From Bin87 sp965204395 (GTDB lineage: Bacteria > Chloroflexota > Dehalococcoidia > Lucifugimonadales > UBA3495): 64,000 bases of DNA. The notes under the pieces are model-generated. The model ran no database searches, had not been told where the DNA came from, and saw only the letters and a program-made list of their open reading frames with translations. This document shows, one piece after another, positions 44,153 through 53,441 of this stretch; position 1 is the first letter of the stretch; each line of letters begins with the position of its first letter. The stretch spans positions 248,001-312,000 of the forward strand of contig OZ241987.1 in assembly GCA_965204395.1 (NCBI GenBank), read 5' to 3'. A program made the position numbers and the translations under genes.

Positions 44153-46549
44153 TTAACGTGTGACGGCGTTGACCTGATCGTACTCCCCATCAGCGCCGAT
44201 CACCGTCAGGAAGACATCGTCCGACCCCTGGTTGTCGCCGGGTCCAAATGTGAGTTGCAGTCCATCGATATCGATGGTCGTGGCAGCGCCCTGGACATTG
44301 AGGAAACACTCCCGGCTCAAGTTGGCGCCGCAGGCTTGCAAGCGGGAGATAGCCATGCGTCCGGCGAGATAACCCTCAAGCGAGATGAACCCGGGCACCG
44401 CTCCGGAATCGTAGGCCGACAGGGCAGCGCGATAATTGGCGACGACGGCGTTGCTCGTATCACTGGGTAGAGGCACTACTTGGGTGACGTAGACACCTTC
44501 ACCGTCATCACCCAACGCATTCGCCAACGCGTTGCTGCCCACAAACGATACTGCCAGGAAGGTCGGGTCCGGATCCATCTTCATGCGTAGCTTCTTTATG
44601 ATCTCGGCAGCAGGCGCCGACGTGCCCACGATGATGACGGCTTGTGGTTCCGCTTCAGAGATCCAGAACGCCGCGGCGTTCACGGCAGTGGTGTTCCGCC
44701 AGTAGTACCAGGATGCCACCAGGTCCATGCCGTCCTGTTCCGCCAGCGCCGCTTGGACGCCGCTGAGCCCATCTACACCGTATGAGTCGTTCTGATACAG
44801 GACCGCCACTTTGGTGACGCCCGCATCGCTGAGGCTTTCCACCATTTCCCTGGTCTCGTCGTAGTACGACGCGCGGTAATTGAGCACGTTGGTCAACTCG
44901 TCTCCGCGCAGCAATTGGGCGCCGGTGAACGCACCGACGAAAGGTACACCGGCATCTTGCGCCACTGGCAACGCGGCTCGGGAGGTGGGCGTACCAACAG
45001 CTCCGATCAGTGCGAATACCGGCTCGTCACCCTGAACGAATTCCAGCGTGTTCGCGAACGCTGCGTCGGGCTCGTACCTATCGTCCTCTGTCGTGAGCTT
45101 CAACTGGCGTCCGTGCACACCGCCGGCATCATTCGCTTCCTTGAATGCCGCCTCAATTCCGATCTGCATACCCTGACCCAATGCCCGGTTGGACCCCATC
45201 AAAGCAGCCGACTGCCCGAAAAGTATCTCGTTGGCGGTGATGCCTGGATCTCCTGTGTCTTCCATGTCCATAGTAGGCACCGCCGGCACCTCAGCGCCCC
45301 GCACTTCCGACGACAGATGGTCGATCTGCTCCAGGAGATCATCGAGAATGTCGGCGTTCTCCTCGATCAGATCCCTTTCATTTACGACCAGTTCGAGCCG
45401 GGCAACAAGCCGATCAAAGTAGTCGCCTTGTCCCTCCGCACCGCCAGCATCGCGCACGTTTTCGGCTAGCTTGAGAACATCTTCACTCAACCCGGCAGGA
45501 GTATTTTCGCGCAGGTACTGGATGTCCCGGTCCACACGGCCCCCGACGGAGTCATATGTCTCCTGGATGCGAGCTACAAACGTCGGGTCCTGCATGAGGC
45601 TCGCCACCAGTAGTAGTGTGTGCCCCAGCACAACGTTTGCGGACAGGCTATTCGTGTGCGAATACTGAAGAATGTCGTCCACCGACACGTTGCTATCGGC
45701 GGTAGTCACGAGATCGTAGAACTGCATGTCCACGCTGGCGCCTGCTCTCGGGAACAGCACTGCGCTATTGTCTCTGGTCAACGTCGACCTGCTCGTTCCC
45801 TCGGCCTGTAACGCGCGCAACAATGGTCCTCGTCCTTGCTGGATTGTGTCCACATTGGAGACCAACCGACCCACGAGTGCTTCGATGTAGCCGACCCGGC
45901 TCTCAGGTCCCTTGGCCTTGAGAATCGCCAGCTCCGTGTTGAGCGTGCCTTTGAGTCTCCCAACCGCGGCCATGTCTTGACCAATGGAAGCTCGCGTCAT
46001 GCTCGCGTCGGTCGGGACAGATCCGACACCCACCAGCGCGTTGGCGTTCTGGACGAGCGCCAGCGCAGCGGACTGTAAATGGACGATATCCTGGACATCG
46101 GTGGTGCCGTCATCCCCTGCCGGAGTGAACGACACCCAAGAGGACCAATTTGGGTTTGCCCCGGCGGTGATTTTGCTCCCCACTCCGAATGAGTACTGAG
46201 TTCCCGGCGTGAGGTTGTTGACGGTCAAGGTGTTGGTGGTATCTCCGCTGTCCTCAATATCAACCGACTGGATGAGTTTCGTCCATTCCAGTCCGGCGCG
46301 ATATGCATCCCAGGCGGCTCCGAGGTTCACCCAACGGACGCTATAACTCGAAGCCCCATCCACCGCGTCCCACGACACCACAATCTGGCCGGAATCGTCG
46401 CCATTCACTGCACCGACATCGGCAGGCGCGGGCAAAGTCGTCTGAGCACGCGCTGTAGTATTCAACGCCAGCCATCCGGCCGTGGCGGCCAGGATTGCGG
46501 CGAGTAAAACTGCTGAAACCATGGGGAGTTTGGGTCGGATTCTCATCAC
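44153..46549 (-). CDS. Branched-chain-type substrate-binding protein with FN3 and helical domains
   Basis: The 798-residue protein has a signal peptide (AVLLAAILAATAGWLALN, cleavage near ARA), a fibronectin type III domain (about 39-143), and a helical region (about 150-420) with several amphipathic stretches. A type 1 periplasmic-binding domain (about 435-798: FGQSAALMGSNRALGQGMQ, VFALIGAVGTPTS, SYGVDGLSGVQ) forms the C-terminus. The last part is clearly paralogous to the next gene upstream. Such domains bind amino acids or related small molecules. No permease genes lie nearby. The FN3-helical-binding layout is not one I recognise. Confidence 0.85.
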   Translation of the reverse strand: MMRIRPKLPMVSAVLLAAILAATAGWLALNTTARAQTTLPAPADVGAVNGDDSGQIVVSWDAVDGASSYSVRWVNLGAAWDAYRAGLEWTKLIQSVDIEDSGDTTNTLTVNNLTPGTQYSFGVGSKITAGANPNWSSWVSFTPAGDDGTTDVQDIVHLQSAALALVQNANALVGVGSVPTDASMTRASIGQDMAAVGRLKGTLNTELAILKAKGPESRVGYIEALVGRLVSNVDTIQQGRGPLLRALQAEGTSRSTLTRDNSAVLFPRAGASVDMQFYDLVTTADSNVSVDDILQYSHTNSLSANVVLGHTLLLVASLMQDPTFVARIQETYDSVGGRVDRDIQYLRENTPAGLSEDVLKLAENVRDAGGAEGQGDYFDRLVARLELVVNERDLIEENADILDDLLEQIDHLSSEVRGAEVPAVPTMDMEDTGDPGITANEILFGQSAALMGSNRALGQGMQIGIEAAFKEANDAGGVHGRQLKLTTEDDRYEPDAAFANTLEFVQGDEPVFALIGAVGTPTSRAALPVAQDAGVPFVGAFTGAQLLRGDELTNVLNYRASYYDETREMVESLSDAGVTKVAVLYQNDSYGVDGLSGVQAALAEQDGMDLVASWYYWRNTTAVNAAAFWISEAEPQAVIIVGTSAPAAEIIKKLRMKMDPDPTFLAVSFVGSNALANALGDDGEGVYVTQVVPLPSDTSNAVVANYRAALSAYDSGAVPGFISLEGYLAGRMAISRLQACGANLSRECFLNVQGAATTIDIDGLQLTFGPGDNQGSDDVFLTVIGADGEYDQVNAVTR

Positions 46550-46961
46550 GTTCTTATCTCCATTTGTGATTTTTATACCGGATGCTACAAAAACACCCGC
46601 TGTGGCTTGTGCACAAAATGCACGGGGGATCGCGGTTCACGTTGAGCACTCTCCTGGCAAATACAGGACTTCGTTCGCTCGTTACTGGCCAGCGGAGCTT
46701 TACGTTGGGAACGAATGGTATCGTTGCGCCAACCCCGATAACCGGGTGGTGATCTCATATTGTGGACGAAGACAATCGCCCCGATTTGCGAAACTTGTAT
46801 CTGCTAATTGGTTTGAATGGTAAGGAGGAGGTCTGAACCAATCGGTGATCAATCGCCCCTTCTTTGTCTGTGGTTATTGGCTCCAACAGTGAACTCAAAG
46901 AGCCCATTGGGCCGCGTCTCGAATGAATGATTAGCAGACCTCCAAGAAACCTACTGTGGCT
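46550..46961. other. Intergenic region upstream of the FN3 binding protein
   Basis: About 410 bp between two genes on the minus strand. A minus-strand TATAAA (46572-46577) lies 23-28 nt before the start at 46549 and GGAGATAAG is near the gene, so a promoter is likely here. A second, weak inverted repeat (TTGGTT near 46805 / AACCAA near 46837) may follow the paralogue's promoter side. I see no gene or RNA in it. Confidence 0.45.
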
Positions 46962-48233
46962 TCATTGCAATCCCCGTAGAGTATCCACTTGTTCATACTT
47001 TCCATCAGCACCGACCGCCGTCAAAAACACCGCATCGGATCCTTGGTTGTCATCCGGTCCGTACTTTAGCATCATGCCGTCGATGTCAATGGTGCCGGCG
47101 TCCCTCAAAGAATCAAGAAAACACTCGCGACTCAGGTCGGGTCCACACGCTTCCAAACCTGCGATGGCCAACCTACCCGCCAGGTATCCCTCGAGAGAAA
47201 CAAACCCTGGCTCGGCGTCCGCATCGTATTTGGACAAAGCGGCATGGTAACGGGCGACCACAGGAATGGTGTCATCATCTGGTAAAGGCACTACTTGTGT
47301 AACGTATACCCTTTCAGTCTCCTCGACCAACTCCTCTGCGAGCGCGTTGCTGCCCACGAACGACACCGTCATTAGAATGGGGTCAACATCTCTCCGCAAT
47401 AGTTCGATAGCCCTAGCGACCGGCGCATATGCACCAATCATAATCACCGCTTCAGGGTCGGCTTCGGCGATTCTCAGCGTCGCAGCTTTCACAGCGATGG
47501 TATTGCGCGGGTAAGACCAGGAAACGACTGGCTCTAGGCCACGCCGTGCCAGTGCGTTCGTCGTCCCATCCAATCCGTTCCAACCGTATGAATCATCCTG
47601 ATAAAACACCGCTACTTTAGTCACCCCAAGGTCCTCGGTAAGGCGAGCTACCATCGCTTCCGTTTCCTGGTAGTAGGAAGCACGAACGTTCATCACGGTG
47701 TTCAGGTCAGGGGAACGCAAAAATTCGGCACCCGTGAACGGCGCGATAAACGGCACGCCGGCAGCCTGCGCCAACGGCGCTGACGCGCGCGACGTCGGTG
47801 TTCCAACCGCTCCAATTAGCGCAAAAACCTTTTCCTTTTCGATCAGTGTCTTCGTATTGGACAGCGCGAAGTCGGACTCGTATGAATCGTTCAGGGATTC
47901 AAGCTTAAGTTCGCGTCCGTGCACACCGCCATCGGCATTAACTTCCTGGAATGCTGCCTCGATCCCGACTTGCATGCCGTTGCCCAATTCTGCGGCTGGG
48001 CCGGAAAACGCGGCGGACTGACCGAATAACACCGCATCGCGGGTGATCCCGGGATCAGTTGGAGTGTCTTGTTCCGAATCTGCTACAGACCGTTGTTCAG
48101 TCGCGGCCACGGCACTATTGGCCGGCGCTGTTTCCACCGCATCCGTGCAGGCCAAACCCAACGCCAGAGCGAGGGCAACTGTGATCGCCGCCCCTGCCAA
48201 AAGGCGGCAAACCGGCAAGATAGTCAACCCCAT
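46962..48233 (-). CDS. Branched-chain amino-acid-type substrate-binding lipoprotein
   Basis: The protein of about 423 residues, from the ATG at 48233, has a lipoprotein signal ending LALGLAC (Cys29) and a type 1 binding domain (DPGITRDAVLFGQSAAFSG, GVHGRELKLESLNDSYESD, FALIGAVGTPTSRA). Upstream in-frame GTG is possible but lacks family support. The domain is closely similar to the C-terminal part of the FN3 protein 0.4 kb away, so the two are tandem paralogues. No Liv permease or ATPase genes are present. Confidence 0.9.
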   Translation of the reverse strand: MGLTILPVCRLLAGAAITVALALALGLACTDAVETAPANSAVAATEQRSVADSEQDTPTDPGITRDAVLFGQSAAFSGPAAELGNGMQVGIEAAFQEVNADGGVHGRELKLESLNDSYESDFALSNTKTLIEKEKVFALIGAVGTPTSRASAPLAQAAGVPFIAPFTGAEFLRSPDLNTVMNVRASYYQETEAMVARLTEDLGVTKVAVFYQDDSYGWNGLDGTTNALARRGLEPVVSWSYPRNTIAVKAATLRIAEADPEAVIMIGAYAPVARAIELLRRDVDPILMTVSFVGSNALAEELVEETERVYVTQVVPLPDDDTIPVVARYHAALSKYDADAEPGFVSLEGYLAGRLAIAGLEACGPDLSRECFLDSLRDAGTIDIDGMMLKYGPDDNQGSDAVFLTAVGADGKYEQVDTLRGLQ

Positions 48234-48284
48234 CAATCCAACCCGGCAGCAAAATTCGGCACAGAGTAGCACACGACAAAGGAT

Positions 48285-48306
48285 GACCGCACATCTCTGT
48301 GCGGTC
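48285..48306 (-). terminator. Hairpin after the GatA-like gene
   Basis: GACCGCACA-TCTC-TGTGCGGTC, a perfect 9-bp stem with a 4-nt loop, 56 bp beyond the GatA-like stop on the minus strand. The minus-strand 3' side reads ATCCTTTGTC, only weakly T-rich, so terminator strength is uncertain. Confidence 0.5.
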
Positions 48307-48361
48307 GTTCGTAAAAACTGGTGAACAATACTAGTTCAGCTTGTGCGGCTTTGGTTGAGAT

Positions 48362-49795
48362 TTACAAATCGGGGGGCCGTCGCAAATACCACGGAGTAGC
48401 CTGTTCATAAGCGTAAGCCGCACGCAGCGCGGCAGCCTCACCCAAGTGTGGACCGGCGATCTGGAGCGCCAAGGGCAAAGCCCCTTCCCCATCGCTGGTG
48501 AACCCGCACGGGATGCTCAACGCGGGGCACCCGCTCAAACTGTACAACCCGCGGAAACTGCCTTCCCGTAAAGCGGCCGCCGCCATCTCCTTGCTGTTGA
48601 CGACCGGCGGTTCGTCCGACAGCAGGCCGGCGGGACCCGTCGACGTAGGCTGCAACAATAGGTCCATCTCACGGAACGCCTCGATAACCTGGCGACGCAC
48701 CAGGGCCCGAAGCTTCACCGCCTTGTAATACACCTGGCCCGGTATGAGGTTTCCGGTTGCAAATGCCACCCGAGTGTTGGGGTGATAGTCCTCGAAGCGT
48801 TCCCGCAGCCACTCTGGGTTCAAGCTCACTCGTTCGGTGCTCGTGATGGTGCGCACGATTGGGCCGGTAGACGGCGCCATTGGCAGGCTGACCGGAACGA
48901 CTTCTGCGCCAAGCTCGCGGAACACTTCGGCAGCGGCGGCCACGGCGTCCCGGCTCTGGTCATTCAACGACAGACCGTGTCCGCCCATCAACTCCGTAAC
49001 CACTCCAATTCGCATTCCCGCGACGCCGGAGTCCAATCCATTCAGATAGTCCGGCACGGGTTCGGTCCGACTGTAACGGTCGTTGGGGTCATGGCCGGCG
49101 ACGACTCCCAGAGTGAGGGCGCAATCCGCCACCGTCCGCGAAATGGGGCCGATAGTATCCGTTGACCAGCTGGCGCCATCCACGCCGGCACGACTGACTC
49201 GCCCCCACGTGGGTCGTATCCCGACCAGGCCGCAATTGGCGGCGGGACCACGGATAGACCCGCCGGTATCCTCGCCCAGAGAAGTGGCGCAGAGGAACCC
49301 GGCGGTGGCCGAGCCGCTACCGGTGCTGGAAGTTCCGGGATTGCGCGCCGTGTCCCAGGGGTTGCGCGCCGGCCCAAACCAACTGCTGATGGGATCGCCC
49401 AGTGCGAATTCGCTCATGTTGGTCTTGCCGATGATCACAGCGCCGGCGGCTTTGAGCTTGGCGACCACCGTGGCATCCGCATCAGGCACGAAATCGGCGC
49501 GGATTTTGGAGGCGTCGGTGGTGGGGATTCCGGCGGTGTGAATCTGATCCTTGATCCCCACTGGTACCCCATGAAGCGGACCTCGGAAATTGCCGGCGGC
49601 AGCTTCGTCGTCCAAGCGTTTGGCATCGGCCCGCGCCTCGTCAGCGCACACGGTTATGTAGGCATTCAGCTTGTCGCCAACTTTGTCGATGCGATCCAGG
49701 TAAGCGTCAACGGCCTCTACCGCAGATATGTCGCGATTTCTGATGGCTGAGGCCAACTCTACAGCGGACATGAATGGGATTTCGGCGGAAGTCAT
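48362..49795 (-). CDS. GatA-like amidase
   Basis: The 477-residue protein has the amidase-signature Ser/cis-Ser/Lys elements: Lys in VGIKDQIHTAG, the cis-Ser and nucleophile region SSTGSGSATAGF and LGEDTGGSIRGPAANCGLVGIRPTWGRVSR. It matches GatA of the Glu/Asp-tRNA amidotransferase, with a GatC-like protein translated just before it (4-bp overlap). gatB is not in the window, so it could be a free amidase rather than part of GatCAB. It is the last gene of the long minus-strand operon. Confidence 0.8.
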   Translation of the reverse strand: MTSAEIPFMSAVELASAIRNRDISAVEAVDAYLDRIDKVGDKLNAYITVCADEARADAKRLDDEAAAGNFRGPLHGVPVGIKDQIHTAGIPTTDASKIRADFVPDADATVVAKLKAAGAVIIGKTNMSEFALGDPISSWFGPARNPWDTARNPGTSSTGSGSATAGFLCATSLGEDTGGSIRGPAANCGLVGIRPTWGRVSRAGVDGASWSTDTIGPISRTVADCALTLGVVAGHDPNDRYSRTEPVPDYLNGLDSGVAGMRIGVVTELMGGHGLSLNDQSRDAVAAAAEVFRELGAEVVPVSLPMAPSTGPIVRTITSTERVSLNPEWLRERFEDYHPNTRVAFATGNLIPGQVYYKAVKLRALVRRQVIEAFREMDLLLQPTSTGPAGLLSDEPPVVNSKEMAAAALREGSFRGLYSLSGCPALSIPCGFTSDGEGALPLALQIAGPHLGEAAALRAAYAYEQATPWYLRRPPDL

Positions 49796-49989
49796 TCTGC
49801 AACCTCCATATCTGCCGGTTGTACCACGGCAACGTATTCTTCCAGATTGAAACCCGGCGGGTTGATGCCGGCCATCTCTTCCAGCATCGCATTCAGACTA
49901 TGGGCAACCTGGGTCAATTCAGGTTCTTCGAGGGTCAAGCCGACTGCTTTTGCCAGCGCCTGTATCTCTTCGTTGTTCAGATCAGCCAT
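49792..49989 (-). CDS. gatC: GatC-like small protein
   Basis: A 65-residue protein (MADLNNEEIQALAKAVGL) with two helices and a C-terminal segment (FNLEEYVAVVQPADMEVAE), as in GatC, which clamps GatA and GatB. The ATG at 49989 fits a GGAG site 8 nt away. It overlaps the GatA-like gene by 4 bp. Without gatB nearby the complex may be two-part, as for some non-tRNA amidases. Confidence 0.65.
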   Translation of the reverse strand: MADLNNEEIQALAKAVGLTLEEPELTQVAHSLNAMLEEMAGINPPGFNLEEYVAVVQPADMEVAE

Positions 49990-50021
49990 CTGCATCACTC
50001 CGGATTGGTTCGTTCGACATT

Positions 50022-51359
50022 CTAGACAGTCTGGCCCGTAAACCGCCAACTATCCAGCAACGCGGCGGGAACGTGCATTGCCACGCCGGCCTCGTTGAGG
50101 TTCAGAGAGGCCGTGTTCGACAAGCCTTTACAACCCGCCAGCGCCTCGACGTAGCTTTGAGTGAATCGAAGATTCTTCACGGGGGATGTGATCTCGCCGT
50201 TTTCGATCAGAAACGTGCCGTCGCGGGTCATGCCCGTCATGACGCAACCGCGATTGTGCGCGAGGCGGGTGTAATAGAAACGGGTGACGTACAACCCAAA
50301 ATTTACTGATGTGATCAGTTCGTCGGTGCTTTGGTCTCCGGGTCGCATGAACAAATTGGTGGCCATTGGCCCTCCGGTGGCTCCCCGCTGATGTCCCGTG
50401 GACGCCGCGCCGTCCTTAACTCCAGTGTACGTATTATGCACCGGACCCTGCACCACACCGTCGATTACGATGTCCACCGGTTGCTTGGCTACGCCTTCTG
50501 CGTCAAACGGCACCGGCCAACCGGCCGGATCTAAACCGTCGTCGCTGAGGGTGATCAATGGGCTCATCGGCTGCTGGCCCATCAAGTCGTTCATCCAGCT
50601 ACGGCCGTCCTGCACCATGTGGGCGCCCATGCCGTAGAAACTGAGCGCTTCCAGCATGTCGTCAACGGCGTAGTTTTCCAACACCACCGGATATTCACCG
50701 GGTTCGAGATCCCGTGGGTTGCGACCCCGAACTGCCTTATCGATGGCCTCGCTGGCCAGGGCTTCGGAATCGATATCGTCCCGGCGCCAACCACCACCTT
50801 TGCTCCAACCTGACGAATCGTCGCTGCGGACGGTGATGAGCAGGCCAGCGAATGAACCCACATGATAGGCATCGGCACCCCGCGTGCTGGCAACTGCGAA
50901 CTCGGTTGAACCGGTGCGGCAGAATCCCGCGGCCTCCAGCGTCAACTCGGCGGCCCGCCGGCAGACCATGCCTACCGTGTCCGCCCGCTGTTCGGCGTGG
51001 CACGTTGCGGTGGCTTCATCGTATGCTGCGACTGATTGGATTGCCGATGGTTCCGGCAACCCGGGAAAGTCGGGATCCTCTGGCATGACACGAGCATACT
51101 CCGCGGCTTGTTGCACGGCGTCCGCCAATCCCTGTTCAGACAGGTTGTTGGTGACCGATCTGCCTTGTCGGAGGCCAGTGGCGACCCGCACATGGGCCAC
51201 CGCATCCTGATGCGCCACGTTCTGGTGGATGCGGTTGTTGGCGAAACGAGTGAGAGCCTGGTCGGTGGCGGTTAGGTAAATGTCGGCGTCAGATCCGGCT
51301 GGACAATGACGCAGAGCTTCTCGCAATTGAGAGCGTATGTGATCAGGCCCCAGCACCAC
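50022..51359 (-). CDS. tldE: TldE/PmbA-family metallopeptidase subunit
   Basis: The 445-residue protein, using a GTG start at 51359 with GGGAG upstream, shows the PmbA/TldE fold: AVAHVRVATGLRQGRSVTNNLSE early and GFCRTGSTEFAVAS, then NCNRGCVMTGMTRDGTFLIENGEI-like C-terminal text (NRGCVMTGMTRDGTF). TldE pairs with TldD; TldE lacks the metal site. The pair trims peptides and matures RiPPs such as microcin B17. It starts 14 nt after tldD. Confidence 0.85.
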   Translation of the reverse strand: MVLGPDHIRSQLREALRHCPAGSDADIYLTATDQALTRFANNRIHQNVAHQDAVAHVRVATGLRQGRSVTNNLSEQGLADAVQQAAEYARVMPEDPDFPGLPEPSAIQSVAAYDEATATCHAEQRADTVGMVCRRAAELTLEAAGFCRTGSTEFAVASTRGADAYHVGSFAGLLITVRSDDSSGWSKGGGWRRDDIDSEALASEAIDKAVRGRNPRDLEPGEYPVVLENYAVDDMLEALSFYGMGAHMVQDGRSWMNDLMGQQPMSPLITLSDDGLDPAGWPVPFDAEGVAKQPVDIVIDGVVQGPVHNTYTGVKDGAASTGHQRGATGGPMATNLFMRPGDQSTDELITSVNFGLYVTRFYYTRLAHNRGCVMTGMTRDGTFLIENGEITSPVKNLRFTQSYVEALAGCKGLSNTASLNLNEAGVAMHVPAALLDSWRFTGQTV

Positions 51360-51373
51360 GCTCGTCTCTCTCC

Positions 51374-52831
51374 CTACCGCAACACGCCGACCCGAACGTT
51401 GCGAAAACGGGACGGGCTTGCGCCGTGGCTGGTGTGAGCGATCTGACCCGGCTGTCCCTTGCCGCAGCGGGGAGTTCCCCACAATTGCCAAAGCTCAGGT
51501 CCGCACACAGCGTCGCAACTTCGCCAGAACTCCGGCGTTATGCCAGTGTAGGTGCAATTGCGGAGTAGACGCCCGAGCTTGCCATTTTTGATCTCGCGGC
51601 CCACCTCGGTTCCGAACTGGAAGTTGTATCGGCGGTCATCAATCGACCAGGAACGGTTGGTTTCCAGGTAGATGCCGTCGTCGGTGTCTGCAATGAGATC
51701 GTTGAGGGTCCATTCGCCTGGTTGGAGGCTGACGTTGGTCATGCGGATCAGCGGAATCCGATTCCAAGAGGAGGCTCGCATGCAACCGTTGGATGTCAGC
51801 CCCAGGCGGGTGGCGGACTCTCGCGACATGAGGTAGCCCACGAATCGTCCGTCCCGAATGATGTCTGTGGCTTGCGCCGGCAGTCCCTCGTCGTCCCATC
51901 CGAAGGTTCCTGAACCGGTGGCGCTGGTGCTGTCGGCGGTTATGTTCACCTGCTCCGAGCCGTAGCGGTAGGCGCCCAACAGGTCAGGCGTGAGGAAAGA
52001 GGTGCCGGCGAAAGCGGCTTCATCGCCCAACGCACGGTCAAGTTCCACCGCGTGGCCGCATGACTCATGGATCTGCAACGCCAATTGGCTGCTGTCTATG
52101 ATCAGGTCGGTCTCGATGCCGACCGGACACGGATCAGCGGTGAGCAGTTCCGCCGCTTCTTCGGCGATGCGGCGAGCGTTCCCCGGCAAATCCATCGCCA
52201 CCACGTATTCCCAACCGGCACATCCCTGCTGCCGGCCGTGGGACTGGGGATAGGAACGTCGCTGGGTTTCTCCGTCGCCCACCGCCGTTGCCTGAATCCC
52301 TGCTCCGGCTTCGTGGATGGTCTGCTCGACCAACGCCCCCTCGGTGTTGGCGAAAGTGCGATGTTCACGAATAAACACCACGTTTCCCATGCGGGCGCTG
52401 ACCTGAGGGACCCGAGCCATCTCAGCGTCGGCGGAGATCAGCAGGGACAACTTGTCATCGACGGACACACCGAAGGGATCGACACCGATGGGGGTGGCAT
52501 AGCGGCCCTGACTGGTTACCGGAACGCCCAGCAGTTCCGAGACCGACCGACCCGGTCCGTTGGTGCGGGCCGATGCCCGGGCGATCTGCACGGCTTGTCC
52601 CGCGGCATTGTCCGCGGCTGCGGTGGTCAACTCGCGGGTGGACGCGAACCCCCAGGAACCATCGTACAGAGCCCGAATCCCCAAGCCCACCGATTCATCG
52701 GCGGTCATGGTTTCCACGACGCCGTTGCGCACGACGATACGCTGCTCCCGGTTGGAAACCAACCGGATGTCAGCGTATTCCGCGCACCGTTGCCGTGCGG
52801 TATCCAGTGCTGTGGCTATGAGAGGATCCAT
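51374..52831 (-). CDS. tldD: TldD-family metallopeptidase subunit
   Basis: The 485-residue protein (MDPLIATALD start at 52831) has the catalytic HESCGHAVELDRAL motif (HExxxH), the TldD signature, in an unfolded-substrate-processing protease. It starts within the stop of the CMD gene (1-nt overlap, TGATG), so it is in the same operon. TldD/TldE act on unstructured peptides. The peptide target in this organism is unknown; no obvious precursor peptide gene is next to it. Confidence 0.88.
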   Translation of the reverse strand: MDPLIATALDTARQRCAEYADIRLVSNREQRIVVRNGVVETMTADESVGLGIRALYDGSWGFASTRELTTAAADNAAGQAVQIARASARTNGPGRSVSELLGVPVTSQGRYATPIGVDPFGVSVDDKLSLLISADAEMARVPQVSARMGNVVFIREHRTFANTEGALVEQTIHEAGAGIQATAVGDGETQRRSYPQSHGRQQGCAGWEYVVAMDLPGNARRIAEEAAELLTADPCPVGIETDLIIDSSQLALQIHESCGHAVELDRALGDEAAFAGTSFLTPDLLGAYRYGSEQVNITADSTSATGSGTFGWDDEGLPAQATDIIRDGRFVGYLMSRESATRLGLTSNGCMRASSWNRIPLIRMTNVSLQPGEWTLNDLIADTDDGIYLETNRSWSIDDRRYNFQFGTEVGREIKNGKLGRLLRNCTYTGITPEFWRSCDAVCGPELWQLWGTPRCGKGQPGQIAHTSHGASPSRFRNVRVGVLR

Positions 52832-53391
52832 CACACCAGCAAGAACGGTTCGTCGGAGGGAGGCGGCAGCTGCTCGAACGCGTTGATGTTGAACGCCAGA
52901 ACTGAGTAGTAGCCCATCAGGTTGGTCAACTCGATCAGTCCCCGTTCGCCAAATGCGGCGAGGGCGGCGTCGAATGTGGGTTGCGACACTCGGCGGGTGC
53001 GGAAGAACTCCCGTCCGTAGTTGATGACGGCTGACTCCGCCGCAGACAGCTCGGGCAAGTCCTGCTTGTCCCGGAGGCTGTCCACCAGGGCGTCGCTGAG
53101 TCCGGCACGCCGGCCAGCGGCCGCGTGGGCGTGCCAAATGAACTGGCAGTCCAACTCGCGGGCGGTGGTGAGCATGGCGAGTTCGGCTACATTGTCGGTC
53201 AGGGACGAACCCTCGGCTCGTAAGTAGGCCCGCAATACCTCGCCGCGCTGAGCGATTTCCGGTACGTGGAGTTGAACGGCAATCGGTCCCTGTTCCGGGA
53301 CCACACCGTTGCGTAACGCCACTATGGCGTCAAAGGCGGCTACTTGTTCCTGGGGGACCGAGTCTCTGCTTGCTGCGGGAAATCTAGGCAT
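52831..53391 (-). CDS. Carboxymuconolactone-decarboxylase-family protein (AhpD-like)
   Basis: The 186-residue protein has an all-helical CMD fold with LDCQFIWHAHAAAGRRAG, supplying Cys and His residues of the proton-relay site. Its closest recognisable group is the peroxidase-related/CMD set, where a Cys and His act on peroxides or ring products. Here the second Cys of CxxC is replaced (CQFI), so AhpD-type redox cycling is doubtful. AAGGAG precedes the start. The first of two paralogues in the window; the other is at 61720. Confidence 0.8.
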   Translation of the reverse strand: MPRFPAASRDSVPQEQVAAFDAIVALRNGVVPEQGPIAVQLHVPEIAQRGEVLRAYLRAEGSSLTDNVAELAMLTTARELDCQFIWHAHAAAGRRAGLSDALVDSLRDKQDLPELSAAESAVINYGREFFRTRRVSQPTFDAALAAFGERGLIELTNLMGYYSVLAFNINAFEQLPPPSDEPFLLV

Positions 53392-53441
53392 TGAATATTC
53401 TCCTTAGTTGGATAGGGACGCTCACCAACCTGGCGAGTTGG

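Noticed and set aside
46800..46845. TTGGTT / AACCAA inverted repeat
   Set aside because: Short arms and long spacing; not enough to call an operator or terminator.
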